A DNA stretch of 64,000 bases. Source: Microvelia longipes (lineage: Eukaryota; Arthropoda; Insecta; Hemiptera; Veliidae). The DNA lies in assembly GCA_018340805.1 (NCBI GenBank), contig JACMZG010001913.1, positions 12,682,097-12,746,096 of the forward strand. The letters run 5' to 3'. The notes beneath the pieces are model-generated. The model was given only the letters and a program-made list of their open reading frames with translations. It was not told the DNA's origin and searched no databases. Below are positions 55,740 through 64,000 of this stretch, one piece after another (within the stretch, counting starts at the first letter, position 1; every line of letters starts with the position of its first letter). A program made the position numbers and the translations under genes.

Positions 55740-56515
55740 TAAAAATGATTAGCGGCAGGTCTAGAGAGCGTAAGAAACAAAAAGTAGGACTGCATTATGA
55801 CTACTAAGCAGAAGACATAGAGAGCCTAAGGAATATAAACAACAAGTCAGGACTGCATTATGACTACTAAGCAGAAGACATGGAGAGCCTAAGGAATATA
55901 AACAACAAGTCAGGACTGCATTTGACTACTGAGCAGAAGACATGGAGAGCCTAAGGAATATAAACAACAAGTCAGGACTGCATTTGACATCTAAGCAGAA
56001 GACATAGAAAGCCTAAGGAACAAAGAAAAGTCAGGACTGCATTTGACTACTAAGTAGAAGACATAGAAAGCCTCAGGCACAAAGGCAAATCAGGACTGTA
56101 TTATGACTACTGAGCAAAAGGCATAGAAGGCCTGACACAAAGGCAAATCAGGACTGTATTATGACTACTGAGCAGAAGACATAGAAGCCTAACACAAAGG
56201 CAATCAGGACTATTATGATACTGAAGCAGAAGACATAGAGGCCTGGCACAAAGGCAAATAAGGACTGTATTATGACTACTAAGCAGAAGACATAGAAGGG
56301 CTTTCACAAAGGCAAATCAGGACTGTATTTTGACTACTGAGCAGAAGACATAGAAGGCCTGGCACAAAGGCAAATCAGGACTGTATTATGACTACTAAGC
56401 AGAAGACATAACAAGCCTAAGACACAAAAAGTCATAACTGTATTATGACTCTCTGAGCAGAAGGCAGAGAGAGCCAAGTCAATTTAGGACTGCATTATGA
56501 CTACTAAGCGAAAGG
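55740..56515. repeat. 58-63-bp satellite, about 13 copies
   Basis: The unit GGCACAAAGGCAAATCAGGA, CTGTATTATGACTACTGAGC, AGAAGACATAGAAGGCCT (58 bp). The first copies have a longer AAGGAATATAAACAACAAGT segment (63 bp). Confidence 0.95.
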
Positions 56516-56519
56516 TCTA

Positions 56520-57000
56520 GAGGGGAAGGAGAGCCCCTTATCGAATCTTTAGTTCAGTTTTGAAGAGCTAAAAAGCTAAAATATTAAAAAATATTATCTA
56601 TGACATCCTATATTCCTGGAGATTCCACTTATAATGGAAACGGAACATCAAATACATTATTTACATTAAAGTAGTGACCACCAGAAGAATTAAAAAGTTT
56701 ATTAAATCTATTATTATCTCCCTTTAAAGTTATGACATTGTCGGCCTTGCTCTTGTCATGCCTTTAACAATGATTAATCCACACATTAAAATAAGACTAA
56801 TATAACTTGTTATAATTTAACACATCAAAGGTTCACTTTGCTTACTAAGGTTGGGGCAGTGAAGACCTTGAGATAATTTAAGTTCCGCTAAGTTGCCGGT
56901 ACAGTAAGAGAAATTTTGAACTTTAATTTTGAAGTATTTGATTTTTAAAATTGATATAATTGGATACATTTTTAATCAAATTAAATTTTTTTACAATTAT
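56520..57000. other. Noncoding stretch
   Basis: No gene or repeat recognised. Confidence 0.4.
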
Positions 57001-57001
57001 A

Positions 57002-57168
<167 letters not shown>

Positions 57169-57169
57169 T

Positions 57170-57750
57170 GAGTATGTATGTGTGTATGTACATTTAGCGG
57201 ATTTTTGTAAACACACTATCACTTGAACGGAATAATATTTTTAAATCAAACTGGACAAAAAAAATTAACCTCAGTACCTAACGGAAGACTAATGCCTTAA
57301 GGGGCCTTAACATACTTGATCAGAGTCCAAGAGCAGTACGAAAGGGCCCTAAAGATTATACATAAAATATTTAGTTACAAATTTTATTTTATTCTTACTT
57401 ATTCATTTTATTTACTTTAGTTTATTTTAATTTATTTAAAAAATAATCTCTGATTTAATTTATTAAATATGAAATTAAAATTAAATAAATTAAATTATGC
57501 TAGCAGTCATAAACGTAAATGGAAATTGATGATTTTTTTCTATTTTTACATAAAGTGTTTCTTACATTGTAGAAGAGCGGTATCCAAAAACATCACTTAA
57601 GATTAAGTTAGAGTTAATGAGAGACAATTTAAGATATCTATGAAACAAACCTTGTACCAGAAATTAAACTAGTAACAATACTATTGCAAATAGTATATTA
57701 TATATATAAATAGTATCTTATATATATAAGATTTATTCTTAATGATATAT
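57170..57750. other. AT-rich noncoding stretch
   Basis: No gene or repeat recognised. Confidence 0.4.
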
Positions 57751-57756
57751 CTGCTC

Positions 57757-57975
57757 CGTAGCCGCGGTCGTATAGTACTGGACTACGGCACCGGAGGTCG
57801 GGGGTTCACAGCCCGGGCTATGCTCTCAGTTTTTATGAATAGAAATTGTTGTAAAAAGATTTCGCCAACATTAGCTTTACTTTGAGCATAGTAGATGTGA
57901 CCCACCTGAGATGGTTCCCGCATGGCGAATACCCTGAGGGCCGAAAGGCCCTAAAACGGGCATTATTATTCTTAA
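57757..57975 (+). mobile_element. tRNA-derived SINE copy (family 2), best preserved
   Basis: CGTAGCCGCGGTCGTATAGT, GGACTACGGCACCGGAGGTC, GGGGGTTCACAGCCC form a tRNA-like head. The body contains CTTTACTTTGAGCATAGTAG, and the tail has GAGGGCCGAAAGGCCCT (a 5-bp stem with GAAA loop) and AAAACGGGCATTATTATT. ATT-rich sequence follows. Confidence 0.7.
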
Positions 57976-58030
57976 TGATAAATTATAATTATTATTCTTA
58001 TGATAGTAGTAATAATTACTACTATAATAA

Positions 58031-58332
58031 TAATTACCAGGTACATCGGTGCATTAACAATAAAAAGTACATGCTCCATTAAGACATGATATTGAGTACC
58101 GTTCTTATGTTATAATAACCAGGTACATCGGAGCATTAACAGTAAAAAATACTTGCTCCATTAAGACATGATATTGAGTACCGTTCTTATGTTATAATTA
58201 CCAGGTTCATCGGAGCATTAACAGTAAAAAGTACATGCTCCATTAAGACAAGATATTGAGTACCGTTCTTATGTTATAATTACCAGGTACATCGGAACAT
58301 TAACAGTAAAAAGTACTTGCTTCATTAAACAT
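58031..58332. repeat. 82-bp tandem repeat, nearly four copies
   Basis: AATTACCAGGTACATCGGAG, CATTAACAGTAAAAAGTACT, TGCTCCATTAAGACATGATA, TTGAGTACCGTTCTTATGTT. It starts right after the ATT-rich SINE tail. Confidence 0.9.
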
Positions 58333-58571
58333 GAAAGTAATAAAATACGGGAGGGTTCGCGATGCCACACCCGCAGAGATCTGCTCTGAGGAATGCCGTT
58401 TCATATTTTTGCTGTTATTAAATTCATTTCGTTTCAAGGACTTTGTGTTTCGTATGCACAACCTGCAACCTGCTATCATATTATAATTATTATCATCTTA
58501 TTAGTATAGTAATCAAATAAATAGAAATAACCTGACAATTTACTATTAGTCTAGTCAACGAACGGGTTTTT

Positions 58572-58801
58572 TGCGAATTTAAAATAGTTAAATTTTATTT
58601 TGAGAATCCGTTTGGACATGTTTAGGTCTACCCCCCAAAAAAGTCCCCTAACTTTGCATCACAGGTGCGATCGTAGTGGACCAAAACGTGTCAAATTTTT
58701 TATGTTTTCGTTAATAGGTAATACGTCGTTTTGGTTTGATAGGGGGATAAATCTCGTGTTCAACACCCCCGACAGTTGACGTGTGAACAGGATCAAACAC
58801 G
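58572..58801. repeat. 230-bp direct duplication, copy 1
   Basis: Nearly identical to 59156-59392. It contains AATCCGTTTGGACATGTTTA, CATCACAGGTGCGATCGTAG and CCCGACAGTTGACGTG. It ends abruptly where the 58-bp array begins. Confidence 0.9.
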
Positions 58802-59140
58802 TATTATGACTACTGAGCAGAAGACATAGAAGGCCTAACACAAAGGCAAATCAGGACTGTATTATGACTACTGAAGCAGAAGACATAGAAGGCCTGGCAC
58901 AAAGGCAAATCAGGACTGTATTATGACTACTGGGCAGAAGACATAGAAGGCCTGGCACAAAGGCAAATCAGGACTGTATTATGACAACTGAGCAGAAGAC
59001 ATAGAAGGGCTTTCACAAAGGCAAATCAGGACTGTATTTTGACTACTGAGAAGAAGACATAGAAGGCCTGGCACAAAGGCAAATAAGGACTGTATTATGA
59101 CTACTAAGCAGAAGACATAGAAGGGCTTTCACAAAGGTTG
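58802..59140. repeat. 58-bp satellite, second array (about 6 copies)
   Basis: Same unit as 55740-56515, inserted between the two copies of the 230-bp duplication. Confidence 0.95.
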
Positions 59141-59155
59141 CGAATTTTACTTTTT

Positions 59156-59392
59156 TTGCGAATTTATAAATAGTTAAAATTTTATTTTGAGAATCCGTTT
59201 GGACATGTTTAGGTCTACCCCCCAAAAAAAGTCCCCTAACTTTGCATCACAGGTGCGATCGTAGTGGACCAAAACGTGTCAAATTTTTTATGTTTTCGTT
59301 AATAGGTAATACGTCGTTTTGGTTTGATAGGGGGATAAATCTCGTGTTCAACACCCCCGACAGTTGACGTGTGAACAGGATCAAACACGGGG
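59156..59392. repeat. 230-bp direct duplication, copy 2
   Basis: Differs from copy 1 by a few one-base length changes. Sequence continues into GGGGTTCATCCGTG, which resembles the fragment at about 21395. Confidence 0.9.
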
Positions 59393-59659
59393 TTCATCCG
59401 TGAAACTTATTTTTTATCGGGGTAGAGTATAAACTATACAGTGTGAACGGTTGGGGTTGAGTACCCAAGGGGATTAAACACAGAGTTAAACCCCTTGCCA
59501 AACCCCGCGTGTGAACTGAGAAACAGTTTAAAATTGCAAAAAAGATGTGCAAAATTTTTTTGCTCGGGTTGGGCAGGGTAAGTACATATATAATAGATAA
59601 GTACATTTAACTTCATTTCAATACAACAAGTATATCTATGATTTTTATTAGATCATAAA

Positions 59660-59875
59660 ACTTAATATATCCAGTACTGATCATCGAGCGTGGCCAGTAC
59701 CTGGATGGGTGACCGCTGGAAATGAAATGGATTAATCGAGTTGGAAGAGGTGTTGCAGCATACATTTAACGACTTGTACATTCTTAGGACAAGCGAGTAC
59801 AAGTCGTAATTACATCGGACTCTCTGAGTCCGATGTAATCAGGGAGAGTTCCGAGGTACCGCGTTCACAATTTTT
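59660..59875 (+). mobile_element. 5S-rRNA-like SINE copy
   Basis: GCCAGTACCTGGATGGGTGA, CCGCTGGAAAT (59693-59723) matches the 3' half of insect 5S rRNA, including its internal promoter C-box neighbourhood. The family tail TCCGATGTAATCAGGGAGAG, TTCCGAGGTACCGCGTTC and a T-tract follow, abutting a (TA)n tract. It is too short and diverged to be a working 5S gene. Confidence 0.65.
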
Positions 59876-59877
59876 TT

Positions 59878-59888
59878 TAATATATATA

Positions 59889-59958
<70 letters not shown>
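59878..59958. repeat. (TA)n tract
   Basis: About 80 bp, directly following the T-tract end of the 5S-like SINE. Confidence 0.95.
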
Positions 59959-59967
59959 TTTAACAAA

Positions 59968-60015
59968 ATTCTGGCGCGGTGGTCCGCATATCGGGCGAAT
60001 TTCCTTTTTGCGGCG
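59968..60015 (+). mobile_element. SINE family 1 head fragment
   Basis: CTGGCGCGGTGGTCCGCATA, TCGGGCGAATTTCCTTT matches 1425-1465 and 60791-60830. Confidence 0.6.
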
Positions 60016-60206
60016 AAATATATTAAGTCTGAAATTTGTTGATTTTTTTGAAAATTTTGCTGACTCAGTAAAGGTTAGTGACGTCACAAAAAACCTAATT
60101 TTCAATAGTGTTCGTGTCCTCTTGAAGATTGATTTTTGTACCAATTTTGATTAAAAATATTAATCTGTTCGAAAGATAGAGTGTTTACAAGAAAGTGTCT
60201 AGAATT

Positions 60207-60207
<1 letters not shown>

Positions 60208-60262
<55 letters not shown>
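60208..60262. repeat. (TA)n tract
   Basis: About 55 bp. Confidence 0.95.
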
Positions 60263-60270
<8 letters not shown>

Positions 60271-60784
60271 GCGAAACATATGTTTTCGTCATTAGGGACC
60301 TCTGAAACGGATTTGTGTCGTGGTCCGAGGTTTGACATCCGCCATGGCGCCTAACCCATTAGCGAATTTTAAATCCCAAAGGAAATTTGCTACAATAAAT
60401 AGTGAGTTAAATTAAGAAAAATACAGTGATGTATAATGAGCTGTATGTTTAAAAAAAATAATTAAGAAATTATAAGTAAAATGATAAATAACAATTCAAA
60501 AAGGAATGTGTATATGATTCAGTTATAAGATGAGGAAGTATTTAAAATAACATTAAACAATTTATAATAAACAGAAAATTAACATGAGATATGGTCAAAA
60601 TTAATTTTATGTTTGAGGCGTGTTTCTGAGTTTAGAGTTCAGGGTCGATATAGTACATTCACTTCCAAAATAATTATACTTCGTAGGTACGTGTTTTTTT
60701 ACAATAAAATAATTACTGATAATATGCTGCTTTGTCTTAAACAAGCTGCCAGGTATGGAACTAAGGCTTGCTTATTCTAAATAA
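60263..60784. other. AT-rich noncoding stretch
   Basis: Contains AGGGACCTCTGAAACGG (60294), a word shared with 45413. No gene. Confidence 0.4.
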
Positions 60785-60960
60785 AAAATTCTGAGTGGTG
60801 GTCCGCATGTTGGGCGAATTTCCTTTGGAATGCGTGTTTCCGTGCTTAACAATCCATTCCTGTTTCCGGTTTATGCTTTTTAAATTGAGCTGTTACTGAA
60901 GTTATAATTTGCTACAATTGTCAAGCACTACTCGTAATTCATTTTTCTGTATTTTTAAAA
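60785..60960 (+). mobile_element. SINE family 1 copy
   Basis: GAGTGGTGGTCCGCATGTTG, GGCGAATTTCCTTTGGAATG, CGTGTTTCCG, then GTTTATGCTTTTTAAATTGA and CAATTGTCAAGCACTACTCG. The order is that of the copy at 1421-1575. The B box is degraded. Confidence 0.6.
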
Positions 60961-61434
60961 GGAATCGCATAAATATTCTGCTAGTTATACAAAACCATAC
61001 CTCTAAAATTGGCATTGCACACCATTATTTGCACAAGTTTAATGCGCAGTTGGTTTTACGGTTAGATTCATTAATGGTTTCAGCGCCTATCCTTCGAATA
61101 TTTTGTTCGGCCGTATCTTAGGTTTTCTGGTATTTGACCACCAATTTTTCGAATTTTGTCACTTAGAGGGTCATACTGACTCAAGACTGGTTTTATTTTA
61201 TTCAGCGCCCAAAACTACATAAGAAACGACGCTCTACTCGAAATTTATATTATATCGATCATAATTTTGGGTACCGGTAATTTACCATGTTTTTTCGATT
61301 TTAAGGACATTTAGAGTAATTGTATTGACTTGGGTTTCATTCGATTCAGCGCCCCAAAAAGCATAATTAAGGAACTTTTAGTCGGAGAAAAATCTTAGCC
61401 CTGAATTTTACCAAATACAAACATACACACACAC

Positions 61435-61435
<1 letters not shown>
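60961..61435. other. Noncoding with a duplicated motif
   Basis: CAGCGCC words flank two related segments (61080-61210 and 61290-61370: TTTTATT(C)AGCGCCC and TTTCGATT...). No gene resemblance. Confidence 0.35.

Positions 61436-61523
<88 letters not shown>
61436..61523. repeat. (TA)n tract
   Basis: About 88 bp just upstream of the Jockey-like LINE fragment. Confidence 0.95.
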
Positions 61524-61527
<4 letters not shown>

Positions 61528-61569
61528 ATAAAATTAAGCATTGTGAAACTGATATTTAAATCCGCTGTA

Positions 61570-63272
61570 TGTTTCGGCAAAGACCGAACCTGAGCAAGTG
61601 GAAATTTTCGCTCACCATCTTCACAATCTCTTTACTCCTCATCCTGATATCCTCGACCCCGCTCATGAAGACCAATTTCAAAAAGATCTTTTAACTCCTC
61701 TCCAATTGTCTCCTCCTCCTAAAGCTTTCAATCCTTCCGATATATCCTATATTATAAAACACCTTCCTCCTCGTAAAGCTCATGGATATGATCTGATAAC
61801 CTCCCACATACTTAAAAAAACTTCCTAAGAAAGGTATCCTTTTCCTTACTTACATCATGAACGCTGTTCTCCGCACCACCCATTTCCCCACCTCCTGGAA
61901 ATTTGCTTCAATAGTCATGATTCCTAAACCATCGAAACCTGCTCACCTTCCCTCCTCCTACCGACCAATAAGCCTCTTGCCAGTGATGGGCAAATTCTCG
62001 AGAAGCTTCTTCTGCGAAGAATTTACCCATTGCTCTCTCGCCACCTTCCTAACCATCAAATTCGGATTTCGCTCCCACCACTCCACTATACAACAATCTC
62101 ATCGAATAGTTGACGCAATCTCCTCCTGCCTTGAGAATAAAAAGTATTGCTCGGCTGTCTTCCTGGACGAGGAACAAGCCTTCGACAGGGTATGGCATGC
62201 TGGGTTGCTTTGGAAGCTCAAGACCATCCTTCCTTTCACTTATTACCTTATCCTTCAATCCTTCCTTAACAATAGATACTTCCAAGTAAACCTTTGCTCT
62301 TCCTTTTCCTCAATCTATCCTGTGAGAGCTGGGGTGCCTCAAGGAAGCATTCTGGGTCCTTTGTTGTATTCAATTTACACCCACGACATCCCCCAACATC
62401 CAAATACAACCCTAGCTACCTTTGCTGATGACAAAGCAATCCTATCAGTCCATAAAGATCACATTTCGCTTCCGATTACCTTCAAATCCATCTTTTACTC
62501 CTAGAACCTTGGTTGAGGAAATGGAGGATAAAAATAAACGAACAAAAAAGTGTTCATGTAACCTTTGCTCTTCGTCATAGTACTTGTCCTCCAGTCACCC
62601 TCAACCAAGGCATCATTCCTCAATCCTCCACTGTCCGTTACCTTGGGTTACACCTCGACAGAAGACTGACATGGGCACACCATACGAAGACCAAACGAAC
62701 TGACGTTACTCGACGTTTTAAACTACTTCTTAGACTTCTAGACCGTCGGTCCAAGCTAACACTAAATAATAAACTTCGAATCTATAATACTATTCTCAAG
62801 CCAGCTTGGGCCTACGGTTCGGAAGTCTGGGGTAGCACCAAACCTTCCAACTCTAACCGCCTCCAAATCCTCCAGTCCAGAGTCCTAAGAACCATCACAA
62901 ACGCTCCCTTCTTCGTTTCTAACCTCACCCTTCACTCAGAGCTTAATGTTCCATTTGTCCGCGACTATTGCAAATCCCGTTATAAATCCTTCCACGAATC
63001 CTTAACAGATCACTTCAATCCCTTGATCCAAATCCTTTCCTCCAGAACTATCCCTGATAATCCTCCTAGACGCCTAAAGCGGCAGTGGCCTAGAGACCTG
63101 CTAGAATAATTAATTAACCTCCCTCCCCCTTACACGCCTGAGTGATATCATTGGATATCTTCTCCTTCCCGCCAAATCACGCCACCATATCCCCCCCTCA
63201 CTAATACTTGTTACATTAAAAAATGTAGTTGTATTAATAAAATCAAATAAAAAAAAAAAAAAAAAAAAAAAA
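61570..63272 (+). mobile_element. 5'-truncated Jockey-like LINE
   Basis: About 1.7 kb comprising the reverse transcriptase part of ORF2, a short 3' UTR (63110-63247) and a poly(A) tail (63249-63272). ORF1 and the endonuclease are absent, as expected after incomplete target-primed reverse transcription. It is C-rich and much less AT-rich than its surroundings, so the insertion may be fairly recent. No target duplication could be assigned. Confidence 0.9.
61597..63109 (+). pseudogene. Jockey-clade reverse transcriptase, broken by frameshifts
   Basis: Three open segments (61598-61828, 61857-62504, 62513-63109) together cover the RT domain and C-terminus. Visible motifs are HLPPRKAHGYDLIT, SYRPISLLPV, FLDEEQAFDRVWH (motif A Asp present), VRAGVPQGSILGPLLYSIY (motif B), TFADDKAIL (catalytic FADD, 62421-62432) and VRYLGLHLDRRLTW. 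A frameshift lies in an A run near 61815, and another near 62465-62476. Between about 61990 and 62050 a pair of compensating shifts scrambles some 20 residues. The protein cannot be active as sequenced. Some shifts could be sequencing errors. Confidence 0.9.
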
Positions 63273-63374
63273 TGTTTTTTTTTATTATTTTTTGTAAAAC
63301 CAGACAGTTCTTAAAAGTACCTGAAAAGTCAGTATTTTTAGTTCCGGATTTTTACTGCCTACACATTACTTTAC
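63273..63374. other. Noncoding after the LINE tail
   Basis: A T-rich run follows the poly(A). No gene. Confidence 0.4.
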
Positions 63375-63612
63375 CATAATAATGCCCGTTTTGAGCCTTG
63401 CGGCCTATCAGCGGTAACCCTTGCGAAGAAACCGCCTCCAGCGGTTGTAGCAACCCTTACGCTCAAAGTGTAATCTAAAGTTGGCAATAATTTATTGGCA
63501 CAATAATCTTATATAAACTAAGAGCGTAATCTAGAATTTGAACCTTAGACCTCCGTAGTATCAAAAGACAGTATAATTACAAACGCCTTAACGATCTCAA
63601 CCACGGTGGCGG
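63375..63612 (-). mobile_element. tRNA-derived SINE copy (family 2), minus strand
   Basis: On the minus strand: CACCGTGGTTGAGATCGTTA, AGGCGTTTG, ATACTACGGAGGTCTAAGGT, TCAAATTCTAGATTACGCT (B-box region), then CACTTTGAGCGTAAGGGTTG, CTACAACCGCTGGAGG, TTACCGCTGATAGGCCGCAA and GGCTCAAAACGGGCATTATT. About 238 bp; the most complete family 2 copy. Confidence 0.7.
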
Positions 63613-64000
63613 TTTCTCCCATCTTCGGTAAAAATGAAGAAAAATAAAAAAGTAAGGAAGTTAAAAAGCGACAGAAGTGTTTTAACAGGTTATATCCGAG
63701 GCAATATCCCGACTCTGAGTCCTTTTGAAATCTAATAAATAATATTTGGTGCTGCCAGGGCGGGAAGAAATCTAATCAAGACACGGGTAAGAGAATTTTC
63801 CGAGGAAAAATGATAAAAATATATTTTATACTTCAGGCAAAATTCAAAATTAGGATGTGTCAATTTAACAAACATTAATTTTTATTAAATCAACAAATAA
63901 AGTTGTTCGTAACATTGAAGTGATTTTAGTTTTCTCTCAGCACGATATGTTTATAGGGAACGTCCTGTTTCCACTGAAAATCCTAAACTAGTATTTTTTC
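63613..64000. other. AT-rich noncoding window end
   Basis: No gene or repeat recognised. Confidence 0.4.

Noticed and set aside
59660..59730. A genuine 5S rRNA gene
   Set aside because: Only the 3' half is recognisable, diverged, and fused to the SINE body. The complete 120-nt gene is missing.

Overview
The window looks like nuclear DNA of an arthropod, most likely an insect. It is very AT-rich, has about eighteen long (TA)n tracts, many diverged transposon relics and several satellite arrays, and carries two intron-containing genes for structural cuticle proteins. The Rebers-Riddiford type domain and the repeated DTPEV...AK..H motif fit insect cuticular proteins, and they recall hemipteroid insects. 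I cannot fix the order or species from sequence alone. No bacterial-style operons, CRISPR arrays or full rRNA/tRNA genes are visible.

Genes. (1) On the plus strand, a TATA-box promoter near 6150 leads to a four-codon first exon (6239-6250). A 3.86-kb intron follows, then one large second exon (10109-10885), giving a 262-residue secreted, tryptophan-rich cuticular protein without a Rebers-Riddiford domain. (2) On the minus strand, a TATA box at 41663-41670 starts what I reconstruct as one 14-exon gene running down to 24293 (17.3 kb, about 614 residues). Exons 1-3 encode the signal peptide and a chitin-binding-type Rebers-Riddiford domain. Exons 4-14 are an alternating series of two exon types, A (VATEAAANHG...KKRS..AVPL) and B (AYAGWHAPLA...GYDTPEVTSAKIAHAQ). 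All 13 junctions have consensus splice sites, and the phases agree throughout. One B exon (exon 9) has two single-base deletions, and one exon (5) is an intron-less A+B fusion. The two genes face each other (convergent).

Mobile elements. These include a 5'-truncated, frameshifted Jockey-like LINE (61.57-63.27 kb) and the 3' end of a CR1-like LINE (22.74-23.28 kb). A gag-only LINE-type insertion at 44.13-44.85 kb has a 14-bp target duplication. A decayed hAT-like element lies at 16.5-18.8 kb. There are several TIR/foldback MITEs (19.67, 20.14, 20.6, 36.19, 49.6, 54.27 kb), tRNA-derived SINE relics, a 5S-rRNA-like SINE family with GAGCGAAGCGAG modules, and a possible Penelope-like relic with a hammerhead-like core near 32.28 kb.

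Tandem repeats. The main arrays have 85-bp (42.2-43.76 kb), 49-bp (46.3-47.9 kb), about 59-bp (49.6-50.1 kb), about 75-bp (51.1-52.2 kb), 41-bp (54.5-54.8 kb) and 58-bp (55.7-56.5 and 58.8-59.1 kb) periods. Related 50/51-bp arrays lie upstream of gene 1. Several of these grow out of, or sit inside, transposable elements. Short perfect inverted repeats are scattered throughout. Everything else is AT-rich noncoding DNA in which I see no further gene.
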